Of a stretch of 64,000 bases of DNA, positions 9,083-17,830 are shown piece by piece (within the stretch, counting starts at the first letter, position 1; every line of letters starts with the position of its first letter). Position numbers and translations under genes: made by a program. The stretch comes from DATLLJ01 sp035537875. GTDB lineage: Bacteria > Acidobacteriota > Vicinamibacteria > Vicinamibacterales > CAVVIG01. The notes under the pieces are model-generated. The model was not told where the DNA came from. It did no database searches and saw nothing but the letters and a program-made list of their open reading frames with translations. Location: assembly GCA_035537875.1 (NCBI GenBank), contig DATLLJ010000060.1, positions 124,001-188,000 on the forward strand. The letters run 5' to 3'.

Positions 9083-9859
9083 ATGCGGATCGGGGCGGTC
9101 AAAATGACTGCGGCGACCGCGGCCGTCGCGCTGTCGGCCGTGATGGCGGCCTCGTGCGGCGCCGGAGTCGACCGGGACGGCGGGAGCGGATTGTTTCGGC
9201 AGTACGAGTACGAAGAAGAGGTGTACCTGTCGCTCGACGGCACGGCGACGGTGTACGTGCACAGCTCGCTGCCGGCGCTCAATGCGCTGCGAGGCACAGC
9301 GTTCCCGACCACTCCAAACGCGCCGCTCGACCGCGAGGCCGTGCGGGCCTTCTTCTCGACACCCGTGACACGCGTGGTCGGTCGAATCGACGCGTCGCGG
9401 CGCCGCAACCGCCGCTTCGTTCACGTACGAGTGGAGGTCGACGATATCCGCTGGCTGGGCGAGGCGGCCCCGTTTAGTTGGTCCGCATACGACTTCCGGC
9501 GGGACGGCGACCTGTACATGTTTCGGCAGACCGTCGGGACCGGCGCCGGAAAGGACGTGCGTGACGTGGGGTGGAGCGGAGACGAGGTCGTGGCGTTCCG
9601 GCTGCACCTGCCGAGCAGGATTCGGTATCACAACAGCGGGGGCGAGATCGGTCGCGGCAACATACTCGTGTGGGAGCAACCGTTTGTGGCTCGCCTGCAG
9701 GGAGTCCGGTTGACGCTCGACGCCAGAATGGATCCGGACTCCATCCTCTATCGCACGCTCTGGCTGTTCGGCTGGACGTTCGTGGCCGTCGCCGTCGCGT
9801 TCGCTCTGGTGATCGTCTGGGTTGTCCGTCGGGCGCCCGTGGAGGAACGCGCGGCATGA
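9083..9859 (+). CDS. putative lipoprotein with C-terminal membrane anchor
   Basis: 258 residues of unknown function. The N-terminus is a signal-like segment containing VMAASCGAG, a possible lipobox with Cys near residue 25. The middle is a beta-rich domain (EEEVYLSLDGTATVYVHSS). The C-terminus has one strong transmembrane helix (about 225-247, LFGWTFVAVAVAFALVIVWV) followed by RRAP, placing the bulk outside the cytoplasm. It resembles LppM-like secreted proteins only in general layout. It diverges from polA across 50 bases and overlaps the following decarboxylase by ATGA, so the two are probably translationally coupled. Confidence 0.7.
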   Translation: MRIGAVKMTAATAAVALSAVMAASCGAGVDRDGGSGLFRQYEYEEEVYLSLDGTATVYVHSSLPALNALRGTAFPTTPNAPLDREAVRAFFSTPVTRVVGRIDASRRRNRRFVHVRVEVDDIRWLGEAAPFSWSAYDFRRDGDLYMFRQTVGTGAGKDVRDVGWSGDEVVAFRLHLPSRIRYHNSGGEIGRGNILVWEQPFVARLQGVRLTLDARMDPDSILYRTLWLFGWTFVAVAVAFALVIVWVVRRAPVEERAA

Positions 9860-11319
9860 ACCGGCAGCCTGTCCCTGATGGCCTTGACTTGTCCGAAGCC
9901 GAGATGCGGGCGATGGCCGACGAGGTGGTCGCGCGATCGCTCGGGCATGTCGCCTCGGTCGATCGGCAGCCGATCCGTGGCGACATGGATGCTGCGGCGC
10001 TCTGTCGGACTCTTCGCGAGCGGGCGCCGCAGGAAGGGTCGCCGTTGAGGCCGCTGCTCGACCTGCTGTTTGACGATTGCATTCCGCGGTCGTTCACGAC
10101 AATTGGACCGGGATATCTGGCATATGTGCCGGGCGGTGGTCTCTTCACAGCTGCGCTGGCCGATTTCATCGCCGACACCACGAACCGCTTTACCGGGATC
10201 TGGCAGTCCGCGCCCGCGCTGGTGCAGCTCGAAGCAAACGCACTCGACTGGCTGCGCGAGTGGATGGGATTTCCCGAGACGAGCCGCGGTCTGTTTACGA
10301 CCGGCGGCTCGATGGCGACGTTCAACGCGATCTTGTGCGCACGGGAACGTCGGCTCGGCGCCGACATTCGTCGCGGTGTGCTGTACACCTCGGATCAGGC
10401 CCATCATTCAGTGCTGAAATCGGCGAAGCTGGCGGGGATCCTGCCGGACCGTGTGCGAGCGATACCGGCCGACCAGCATTTTCGCCTTCAGGTCGACGCG
10501 CTGGCTGCGGCGATTGCAGTCGATCGACGCGAGGGCTTCTTACCGTTCGTGGTCGTGTCGACGGCGGGAACCACGAATACCGGAGCCGTCGATCCGCTCG
10601 ACGCCGTGGCCGATCTGTGCGCGCGCGAAGGGCTCTGGCATCACGTCGACGGCGCGTACGGCGCCTTTTTCGCCCTGTGCAGCGACCTCAGCGGGGTGCT
10701 GCAGGGGCTCGCTCGAGCCGATTCTCTGACGCTGGACCCGCATAAAGGCATGTTCCTGCCGTACGGAACCGGTGCGCTCCTCGTCCGTGATGGCGCCACC
10801 CTGCGCGCGGCCCACGAGGCGACGGCGGCCTACCTGCCGGCCGTGCCGCATCCCGAGGATTTCTATGATCCGAGTCAGCACGGTCCGGAGCTATCGCGCG
10901 GGTTTCCAGGCCTGCGAGTCTGGCTCTCGGTGAAGCTGTTCGGCACGGCCGCCTTTCGAGCGGCCATCACCGAAAAACGTCAGCTGGCGGTCGATGCCTG
11001 CCGGCGTATCGCTGCGCTCGATCACATCGTCGTTGATGCGCCTCCTGAGCTCTCGCTCTTTGCGTTTCACGTAACATGGCCCGGCGCCACCCGCGAAGAG
11101 GAAGACGAGGCGACCCTTCGGCTGCTCGAGCAGACAACGAACCGAGGACGCGTGATGTTGACGGGGTGCAGCGCCCGGGGGAGATTTCTCGGGAGAGTCT
11201 GCGTTCTGAGCTTTCGAACGCATCAGCAGCACATCGACTATCTGGTCGAGGATCTCACGGCGTCGCTTCGCGAGGTGGTGCCGGAGCGCTTTCGGACAGC
11301 CCACCCGGTTCGTTCGTGA
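9856..11319 (+). CDS. PLP-dependent group II decarboxylase (aromatic amino acid decarboxylase family)
   Basis: 487 residues. The fold type I decarboxylase layout is clear: FTTGGSMATFNAI near 150, SDQAHHSVLKSAKL with the stacking His near 180, the cofactor Asp in HVDGAYGAFFALCS near 260, and the Schiff-base lysine in LDPHKGMFLPYGTGALLVRD near 298. Related enzymes decarboxylate tyrosine, tryptophan, DOPA or glutamate; the exact substrate cannot be read from the sequence. The ATG overlaps the stop of the upstream lipoprotein gene (ATGA) with GGAGG just before it. Its 3' end is one base from the convergent cytochrome gene. Confidence 0.88.
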   Translation: MNRQPVPDGLDLSEAEMRAMADEVVARSLGHVASVDRQPIRGDMDAAALCRTLRERAPQEGSPLRPLLDLLFDDCIPRSFTTIGPGYLAYVPGGGLFTAALADFIADTTNRFTGIWQSAPALVQLEANALDWLREWMGFPETSRGLFTTGGSMATFNAILCARERRLGADIRRGVLYTSDQAHHSVLKSAKLAGILPDRVRAIPADQHFRLQVDALAAAIAVDRREGFLPFVVVSTAGTTNTGAVDPLDAVADLCAREGLWHHVDGAYGAFFALCSDLSGVLQGLARADSLTLDPHKGMFLPYGTGALLVRDGATLRAAHEATAAYLPAVPHPEDFYDPSQHGPELSRGFPGLRVWLSVKLFGTAAFRAAITEKRQLAVDACRRIAALDHIVVDAPPELSLFAFHVTWPGATREEEDEATLRLLEQTTNRGRVMLTGCSARGRFLGRVCVLSFRTHQQHIDYLVEDLTASLREVVPERFRTAHPVRS

Positions 11320-11320
11320 C

Positions 11321-12958
11321 CTATCTGGAAGCCACGGCTCGCGACACGATCACGCCCGAACCCGACGCCATCGCGTCGTAATAGCCCGAGAAGCGCGCAG
11401 GTTCCATCGCGTTGTACGACTTGAGGTTCGCCGCCCAGCGATAGGCGATCGGCTGGAACCACAGCTCCACGTCGACGCGGAACGGCCCCTGGGCGCCGCC
11501 GAGCGCGATCACGTAGCGGACGCGGTCACCGCCGGCCGCGAAGTCGGCGTCATTCATCGCGTCGCCCTGCGGTGTGATCTCCGGATCGACGCCGTTCTTG
11601 TTGAAGCCGTTCGGCAGCAGGCGATTGTCCTTGATGAATCGAAGCGCGCTGAGGAGACCGGTCGTCGGCAGGCCCTTCGCGTCGGCCATGATCGCCTCGT
11701 AGATCTGGACCTGGTCCGCGCTGCTGATCTCTGCGTAGTGCGGTTCGAACCGGGTCGCGTCCGCGTCGTTGTCGTTGCCCTGAATCGCCCCGTTCAGGTT
11801 CAGCGCGCCCGACTCGAACACGACGCGGTCGGCCCCATCGCGAACCGTCACGTGCAGCCAGGCCCTCCGAGAGGGGTAGGCGGTCGGAAACTTGTGCCCC
11901 GTCAGATTCTGCAGTGAAAGGTCGGCCTGAAGCCGGTCGCCGCTGACGTCGATCCGGTCGATGGCGACCTGCGCGGTGCGCGATCGCAGATGCTCCACGG
12001 TCCGGGCCGCCGCGCTCTCGAGCTCGTTGGGAAGGGCGAGCACGCCGAGGTCGCCGCGGTACTTGTTCAGCATCCGCTGGACGAAGAAATTGCCACCCAG
12101 GAAGGTGTGCCGCGACATCCCCTCGCGGAACTTGCCGAGCGCGCTCGTCACTCTCACCGGCTCCTGGACAACAGGCATGTGGCAGTTCTGGCAGCTTTGC
12201 TTGTCGCGATAGTCGCTGACCAGCCACTCCTGATAAGGCATCTGCTCGGGGAGCGACCCGATTTTTTTGCCGTCGGGCCCCAGCGCGTCGGTGATGAGGG
12301 TATGGCAGGTGGCGCACAGCTCGGACTGCCGGATGTGCTCGCCTTCGGTTGGCCGATAGCCGGCCGACGAAGTGCGCATGATCCGCGTCTCTCCGTTGTC
12401 GATCTTGAATTGCCCGTATTCTTCCCGTTCGCCAGCGAGCTTCGTCGTGTCGACCACGAAGTTGCCCACGAGGCTCTCGCGGGTTCCGAGCTTCTCCTTC
12501 GAGATCTGATGGCACAGCGAGCAGGAGACCCCGTCCTGCGCGTAGAGATCCATGCGATCGTCCGAGCCGAACGAGAGGTGCGCGAAGACCTCGCCCTCCC
12601 GCCCCTCGAAGCGGGCCTGGTACCGCGCCATCGGCATATGGCACTTCGAGCACTCGTCTTCGATGGCCTTACTGGATTCGGGATGATCCATCGTCTCGCG
12701 GCGGACGCCCGCCTGCCAGTAGGGGTCTCGCGCGGAATTGGCCATCATCGAGGCGCGCCAGGCGAAGCCGATCGAGATGTCTTCGCCTTGCGACGTGGAC
12801 AGCGTGTTGTGACAGGCGAAACAGCGATCGGAGGTCTGGAACAGTTCGCCCTTGACGGGTCCGTCCACCGCAGCCACACGCCCCGAGGGCCCGATGCAGA
12901 CGAACATCGCGACGGCTGTGACAGCCGAGGCCCACCGGATCAGTCTTGCCGGTCTCAT
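11321..12958 (-). CDS. secreted pentahaem c-type cytochrome
   Basis: 545 residues with a signal peptide. Five CxxCH haem-binding motifs are visible, in order: CFACH, CSKCH, CSLCH, CATCH and CQNCH, all within the first half (about residues 47-260). The C-terminal half is beta-rich and haem-free. The spacing resembles cytochrome c554-like and other multihaem periplasmic proteins. The likely role is electron transfer outside the cytoplasmic membrane. It starts 10 bases after the stop of the cytochrome/beta-barrel gene, so the two form an operon and probably one electron-transfer unit. Confidence 0.88.
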   Translation of the reverse strand: MRPARLIRWASAVTAVAMFVCIGPSGRVAAVDGPVKGELFQTSDRCFACHNTLSTSQGEDISIGFAWRASMMANSARDPYWQAGVRRETMDHPESSKAIEDECSKCHMPMARYQARFEGREGEVFAHLSFGSDDRMDLYAQDGVSCSLCHQISKEKLGTRESLVGNFVVDTTKLAGEREEYGQFKIDNGETRIMRTSSAGYRPTEGEHIRQSELCATCHTLITDALGPDGKKIGSLPEQMPYQEWLVSDYRDKQSCQNCHMPVVQEPVRVTSALGKFREGMSRHTFLGGNFFVQRMLNKYRGDLGVLALPNELESAAARTVEHLRSRTAQVAIDRIDVSGDRLQADLSLQNLTGHKFPTAYPSRRAWLHVTVRDGADRVVFESGALNLNGAIQGNDNDADATRFEPHYAEISSADQVQIYEAIMADAKGLPTTGLLSALRFIKDNRLLPNGFNKNGVDPEITPQGDAMNDADFAAGGDRVRYVIALGGAQGPFRVDVELWFQPIAYRWAANLKSYNAMEPARFSGYYDAMASGSGVIVSRAVASR

Positions 12959-12967
12959 GTCCTCTCC

Positions 12968-14131
12968 TCACCAGCCATCGCGCAGCCCGCCGTCGAACCA
13001 ATCCCAGAGCGCGTAGAAGAGAATCTGCGTGCTTCGGCCGGCCGTGTGATTGAGAGGCGTCCGCACGCCGATGTTCACGCGAAGGTGCTGACGCCTGTTG
13101 AGGGTGATCTGCATTTCCGGCACGAGGTCCCAGTTCGTGCTCGCCCCCTCATCGAGATCCCGATCGACGATGATCTCGGCCATCGGAGTCCAGCTCCGGC
13201 CGAACCCCCGATTCTGGCTGAACGTTTTTCCGACCGCCGTCCGCGCGAAAACCGCCTTGGGCGCTTTGTCGGTGTCGGTGGGGAACTCGGCTCCTGTCTG
13301 AACCTGGACGAAGCTCGCGCGGGGCAGAATCTGGCCGACGGACGCGAACGTCTCGAAAATGGTGACGCCGGCGCCAAGGTCGCGGTCGCTGTTCCCGCTC
13401 GGCGCGCTGACCTCCCCTTGAACGCTGACGATCGACCCGGTCCGGCTGTTCGCCGCAAGCACGCGCTTGTAGCCGAAGATCAGGTCCCCGACCCCCCCGG
13501 CCCAGTCTCCGTCCTGCGAGGCAAAAGTGATGGGGCCCGCAATCTCCAGCTGATTGCGCGCGCCGATGCGTTTTTCGTAGATGAAATCGGTCGAGAACGC
13601 GCCCGAGCCGTTCGCGTTGACCGACATCGCGACGACCGTCTCGTCTTCCGGATACGCTTTTTCCGTCGCGAGGGCGCGGGGTAGGTTGAGCTCGCCCAGC
13701 GGCCAACCCGGCTCGGTGCACAGCGAGCGCAGATACGCCATCACGCGATCGATCTGCTCGAGCGTCAGAGCTTCGGCGAACGACGGCATGATTTCCGAGA
13801 AGCCACGGCCGGCGCCTCCCTCGTGAATGGTCGCCCGCCAGTCGAATGTCCGCTCGCGCGTGCTGCCGTTGCAGTCTGAAAAATCCGGAAACGTCGCGGG
13901 AGGCTCGAACCCCAGCGTCGTTTGCGGCTGGCCGCGGCCGCCGGGGCCGTGGCAGCCGATGCACGCAGCCTCGAAGATGTCCTTGCCCGTGTCGAGCTTC
14001 AGTTCACCCGGACTCGCGGGCGCGGCCGCCTGCGCCGGCGGCGGTGCCTGAGCGAGCGGCACGCTCCGCAGCCAGACCGCGAACAGGACGAAGAAGACGA
14101 ATCGGCGGCTCGCGGACGAAGTCGATGGCAT
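12968..14131 (-). CDS. monohaem cytochrome c fused to a beta-barrel-like domain
   Basis: 387 residues. A signal peptide (about 1-28) and an Ala/Pro linker lead into a class I cytochrome c domain with CIGCHGPGG near residue 58 and a candidate Met ligand in IMPSFAEAL near 113. From about residue 150 to the end the sequence alternates polar and apolar residues (SVNANGSGAFSTDFIYEKRI, IVSVQGEVSAPSG, LRVNIGVRTPL) and ends in an aromatic C-terminus, ALWDWFDGGLRDGW. This pattern fits outer-membrane beta strands, as in MetA-pathway-type barrels. The fusion suggests electron transfer at or across the outer membrane. It is the first gene of a pair with the pentahaem cytochrome. Confidence 0.8.
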   Translation of the reverse strand: MPSTSSASRRFVFFVLFAVWLRSVPLAQAPPPAQAAAPASPGELKLDTGKDIFEAACIGCHGPGGRGQPQTTLGFEPPATFPDFSDCNGSTRERTFDWRATIHEGGAGRGFSEIMPSFAEALTLEQIDRVMAYLRSLCTEPGWPLGELNLPRALATEKAYPEDETVVAMSVNANGSGAFSTDFIYEKRIGARNQLEIAGPITFASQDGDWAGGVGDLIFGYKRVLAANSRTGSIVSVQGEVSAPSGNSDRDLGAGVTIFETFASVGQILPRASFVQVQTGAEFPTDTDKAPKAVFARTAVGKTFSQNRGFGRSWTPMAEIIVDRDLDEGASTNWDLVPEMQITLNRRQHLRVNIGVRTPLNHTAGRSTQILFYALWDWFDGGLRDGW

Positions 14132-14199
14132 GGAAGAAGGCCATCTTAGCGAATGGGATCGTCAGACCGGATATTTGAGAATGATTTTGATTCTCACGT

Positions 14200-15102
14200 T
14201 CACGAGAACAACCGATCGAAGTTCCCGCCGAGAATCCTGGCGCGCACTGTCGGGTCCGCGCCGATCTCGTCGAGCGCGTTCGATTGCTGTTCGAGAACGC
14301 TGCTCATCCACCCTCGCGGGAAGAACGACGAATCGCTTCCGAAGAGCAGCCGATCGGGACCGACGACCGATAGCGCCCGCTCGAAGACGGCGCTGAGCGT
14401 GAGGCCGGGATGGTACCGGATCCAGTGATTCGACGAAGAGGTGTCCAGCAGGATGTTCGGACACAGATCCGCGACCATCAGCGCCTCCCGAAAGAAGCCG
14501 GCTCCGAAATGGGGGACGATGATCGGCACCTTCGAATATCGGAGCGCGAGAGCGTGCAGATCCAATGGGTTGCCGTACCGGATGTCGAAGGGGCTGGGCA
14601 GGCCGAGCTTGGCGCGGATGCCGACGGTCAGGACGCCGCAGTGCACGAACACGGCGGCTGCCGGCCTGGCCGCGACGAGATCGAAAAGGCGATGCACGCG
14701 CTCGTCCTGCAGTGAGAAGCGGTGCATCGCCGGGAACAGGCATACCGTGCGAAGGCCGCCTGCGTCGAGCGCACGCGTGGTTTGCGCGTCCGCCTCTGGA
14801 TGCGTCGGGTCCACCATGAAGAAGCCGACGAATCGCGAAGGATGCGACCGTACGGCCGTGGAGACCGATTCGGCGTCGCCCGGGATGCTGGCGATGAGCG
14901 ACGCGCGGTGGACGCCCGCTCGATCGAGTTCGCGAACCCATCGGTCAGCAAGCGCGGCGGCGCCGCCGGGAGGGTCCCAGCCGAGCCTCGCGAGCGCCGC
15001 GACATCCGGGGCCTCGTCACCCAGTCCGTGAAGCTGGCGTCCAAGGCCGGCAAAGAACGGCGTGGAAAAAAAATGGCAATGGGCATCGTTGATAGGAGGC
15101 AT
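14200..15102 (-). CDS. metal-dependent amidohydrolase (amidohydrolase_2 family)
   Basis: 300-residue TIM-barrel hydrolase. Metal ligands are visible in NDAHCHFFS at the N-terminus, in FVHCG near residue 150, in IIVPHFG near 193 and in LLFGSDSSFF near 258. The family includes decarboxylases and lactone or amide hydrolases; the substrate is not evident. The ATG at 15102 (MPPINDAHCH) is preferred over a TTG seven codons upstream because the HxH strand normally begins a few residues from the N-terminus. It lies 54 bases downstream of panC on the same strand and may be a passenger of that operon. Confidence 0.8.
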   Translation of the reverse strand: MPPINDAHCHFFSTPFFAGLGRQLHGLGDEAPDVAALARLGWDPPGGAAALADRWVRELDRAGVHRASLIASIPGDAESVSTAVRSHPSRFVGFFMVDPTHPEADAQTTRALDAGGLRTVCLFPAMHRFSLQDERVHRLFDLVAARPAAAVFVHCGVLTVGIRAKLGLPSPFDIRYGNPLDLHALALRYSKVPIIVPHFGAGFFREALMVADLCPNILLDTSSSNHWIRYHPGLTLSAVFERALSVVGPDRLLFGSDSSFFPRGWMSSVLEQQSNALDEIGADPTVRARILGGNFDRLFS

Positions 15103-15156
15103 GGCGACAGACTCATGCAGCAAGACATCCGGCGGCTCGGACTCGTGATGTGGCGA

Positions 15157-16017
15157 TCACGCGTTTCGGTGACTGATGACGCTGTCGATCAGCCGTGTGG
15201 TCCCTACCCACAGAGCGCCCGCGACGAGCACCGGCCCGGAGATGGTCGTGACCGGCTGCATCCGCTCCGGGTCGACAACGTCGAGGTACTCGAGCCTCAA
15301 CGACGACTCGGTCGAAGGGATTGCGGCGAGGGCCAGTCGCCTGACGGATTCTGGGTCGGTGTTGCCGTCGGCGATTTCACGATGGGCCACCTGCAACGCC
15401 TTGAACAACACAGGAGCCAGCTGGCGTTCGGATGGAGTCAGGTGCTGGTTCCGCGAGCTGAGCGCGAGGCCGTCATGGTCGCGGACGGTGGGAACCCCCA
15501 CGATCGCGACCGGGACGTTGAAGTCGGCAACCATCCGCCGAACGATGGCGAGTTGCTGGGCGTCTTTCTCACCGAAGTACGCTCGGTCAGGCTCGACAAT
15601 GCCGAAGAGCTTCAGGACAACCGTCGCCACACCACGAAAATGGCCGGGCCTCGACCTGCCGCACAGGTGATCGGCCAGCTGGCCGACATCCACGGTGCAC
15701 GCCGGCTGAGCAGGATACATCTCGTCTGCGGAGGGGGCAAAGACAAGATCGGCGCCGAGCCGATCGCAGAGCGTCCGATCGGCTTCGAGGGCGCGGGGAT
15801 AACGCAGCAGGTCGTCCTCACGATCGAACTGCCGCGGGTTGACGAAGATGCTCACGGTCACCGTGCGGCATTCGCTGCGAGCCTCTTCGATCAGCCGGGC
15901 GTGCCCGGCGTGAAGCGCCCCCATGGTCGGGACCAGACCGACGGGCGTTCGAGCCCGGCGAACGTCAGCGAGACGGCGGCGCAGCGGCTCGATCGAGGTG
16001 ATCAGCTCCGCTGCCAT
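15157..16017 (-). CDS. panC: pantothenate synthetase
   Basis: 286 residues. It condenses pantoate with beta-alanine using ATP, the last step of pantothenate synthesis. The nucleotide-binding signature PTMGALHAGHARLI lies at about 30-43. SIFVNPRQFD, YFGEKDAQQLAIVRRMV and SSRNQHLTPSER follow in the expected order, and the length is normal. The ATG at 16017 begins one base after the panB stop; an open extension upstream is antisense noise inside panB. It is part of the DUF2520 - panB - panC operon. Confidence 0.95.
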   Translation of the reverse strand: MAAELITSIEPLRRRLADVRRARTPVGLVPTMGALHAGHARLIEEARSECRTVTVSIFVNPRQFDREDDLLRYPRALEADRTLCDRLGADLVFAPSADEMYPAQPACTVDVGQLADHLCGRSRPGHFRGVATVVLKLFGIVEPDRAYFGEKDAQQLAIVRRMVADFNVPVAIVGVPTVRDHDGLALSSRNQHLTPSERQLAPVLFKALQVAHREIADGNTDPESVRRLALAAIPSTESSLRLEYLDVVDPERMQPVTTISGPVLVAGALWVGTTRLIDSVISHRNA

Positions 16018-16018
16018 C

Positions 16019-16843
16019 TCAGGTCGTTCGGCCGCCGACCGCCTTGGCAGGCGCGGTTGGATAGCGACCTGCACGGACGTCGTCGATGTAGGCCTCGGTT
16101 GCCGTGACGATCTCCTCGCCGAGCCGGGCGTAGACCTTGACGAACGAAGGCGTGTGATCGAACAAGCCAAGCATGTCGTAGCTGACGAGGACCTGACCGT
16201 CGCAATCGGGCCCGGCGCCGATCCCGATGGTGGGAACGCTGAGGCGTGCTGTAATGGTTCGGGCCAGCTCCGCGGAGATCGATTCGAGCACCACGGCGAA
16301 GACACCTGCCTGTTCGAGGGCTTCAGCATCCGCCAGGATGGCGTCACCATCCTGCGGCACGGTTCCACGCTTGAGGTACCCGCCCAGCTTGTGGACGGAC
16401 TGAGGCTGGACGCCGACATGTCCCATCACCGGGATGCCGACGTCGACGAGCCGGCGGACCACGTCGACCATCGGTCGGCCACCTTCAACTTTGACCGCCG
16501 CGGCGCCACCCTCCTTCAGAAGGCGGCCGGCGTTGTGCACGGCGTCGCTCACCGACACCTGGTACGTCAGAAACGGCATGTCCGCGATCACGAGCGCCCG
16601 TTCGGTGCCGCGGCTGACGGCGCTCGTGTGGTGGATCATCGCCTCCAAGGTTACGGGGAGCGTTGTCTCATGCCCGAGCACGACCATGCCGAGGGAATCT
16701 CCGACGAGCAGCGCGTCGATGCCGGCGCGCTCGAAGAGACGGGCCATCGTCGCGTCGTAGGCCGTGAGCACGGTAATCTTCTGCGCGCGCCGCTTCATCT
16801 TCAGGAAGTCCGGCACGCGAACGCGGCCTGTTTCGTTGGACAT
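16019..16843 (-). CDS. panB: 3-methyl-2-oxobutanoate hydroxymethyltransferase
   Basis: 274 residues. It makes ketopantoate from alpha-ketoisovalerate and 5,10-methylene-THF. Family signatures are TVLTAYDATMARLFERAGID near the N-terminus, LLVGDSLGMVVLGH, VKVEGG, PVMGHVGVQPQSVH and the C-terminal IGIGAGPDCDGQVLV. The ATG at 16843 shares bases with the TGA of the upstream DUF2520 gene (TGATG on the minus strand), a translational-coupling arrangement. A GTG one codon earlier is possible. panC follows after one base. Confidence 0.95.
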   Translation of the reverse strand: MSNETGRVRVPDFLKMKRRAQKITVLTAYDATMARLFERAGIDALLVGDSLGMVVLGHETTLPVTLEAMIHHTSAVSRGTERALVIADMPFLTYQVSVSDAVHNAGRLLKEGGAAAVKVEGGRPMVDVVRRLVDVGIPVMGHVGVQPQSVHKLGGYLKRGTVPQDGDAILADAEALEQAGVFAVVLESISAELARTITARLSVPTIGIGAGPDCDGQVLVSYDMLGLFDHTPSFVKVYARLGEEIVTATEAYIDDVRAGRYPTAPAKAVGGRTT

Positions 16844-17751
16844 CACCAGCCCCGCCTTTCCAGGGTGCTTGCCACGGCCTGCGCGCCGGCGACCGACAAT
16901 CCGCGTCGTTTTGCCAGCTGCAACAGGTGAGCGGCCGCGGCCGCGTACAGATCGGCCACGGTCGGGTCCGCTTCTTTCAAAGCCCGCAAGTGCGCCTCAA
17001 CCGTCGTCGCGTCGCCGCGCACGACCGGCCCGGTCAACGCGGCGACTGGGCCGCTTGTGAGCGCATTGCTCAGACTGGTTTGCGAGAGCGGTGCTATTGC
17101 CCTCAGCGCCGTCTCCCGATCCACGCCAGCCGCTTCGAATAAATCGATGGCGGCATCCAGAACCGCAATGACCGCGTTGCTCGCCATGACCGCACCCGCG
17201 TGGTAATAGCTCAGGCGGTCCGGGTCGAGCCGCAACGATCCCCCGTGCGCTCCCGCCACGATTCGGACGATTTCGCTGGCCCAATCCAGCGCGGGCTGAT
17301 CGCCCGAGAGACCGAAGGTCGTACCGGGCAAGTTTCGCACCCCCTGCGCAGGCGTCATGACCGTCTGGAGCGGATGCAGCAGCCCGCAGGAGACACCCGT
17401 CTCCCGGAGCGCGTGCAGCGCATCCGGACCTCTGGCTCCGCATGTATGAAGCGCGACACCCACCCGCATGCCCGCTGACGCCAGGGTCTGTGCGACGGAG
17501 TCGATGGCGTTGTCGCTGACCGCGATGAGCACACGTGAAGCCCGCCGGGGCAATGCCGCGAGATCGATGACTTCGAGAGCCTTGCCGGTCGTGGAGCCTG
17601 CCCCGATGAACGCCGCGGCCTGTTGAGCCCGTTCGGCGGACCTGTTTGCGAGAGCGACGACCGGCAGGCCGCCCGCGGTCATCAGACGGCCCAGCGCTTG
17701 AGCCACGGCACCGGCTCCGACAATCGCCACAGCCGGTCCAGATTCGGCCAT
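16843..17751 (-). CDS. DUF2520 Rossmann protein, candidate ketopantoate reductase
   Basis: 302 residues. The N-terminal dinucleotide-binding motif AIVGAGAVAQALGRLM is followed by ALANRSAERAQQAA and a DUF2520-type C-terminal helical domain (SYYHAGAVMASNAVIAVLD). It overlaps panB and leads the pantothenate operon. No panE or ilvC is seen in the window. A DUF2520 gene also neighbours panC-panD in mycobacteria, and a non-PanE ketopantoate reductase (PanG) is known from Francisella. The inferred reaction is NADPH-dependent reduction of ketopantoate to pantoate; this rests on context, not on a proven motif. Start ATG at 17751. Confidence 0.8.
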   Translation of the reverse strand: MAESGPAVAIVGAGAVAQALGRLMTAGGLPVVALANRSAERAQQAAAFIGAGSTTGKALEVIDLAALPRRASRVLIAVSDNAIDSVAQTLASAGMRVGVALHTCGARGPDALHALRETGVSCGLLHPLQTVMTPAQGVRNLPGTTFGLSGDQPALDWASEIVRIVAGAHGGSLRLDPDRLSYYHAGAVMASNAVIAVLDAAIDLFEAAGVDRETALRAIAPLSQTSLSNALTSGPVAALTGPVVRGDATTVEAHLRALKEADPTVADLYAAAAAHLLQLAKRRGLSVAGAQAVASTLERRGW

Positions 17752-17830
17752 GCTTGCCACACTATCACCTGAACCCCGGAAGGTGAAGGGACTCGACCCT
17801 TCCGGGCTGGCGCGACATAATCGATCGCAT

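Noticed and set aside
11990..13684. 564-codon plus-strand ORF
   Set aside because: Lies opposite both cytochrome genes, whose CxxCH motifs prove the minus strand is coding.
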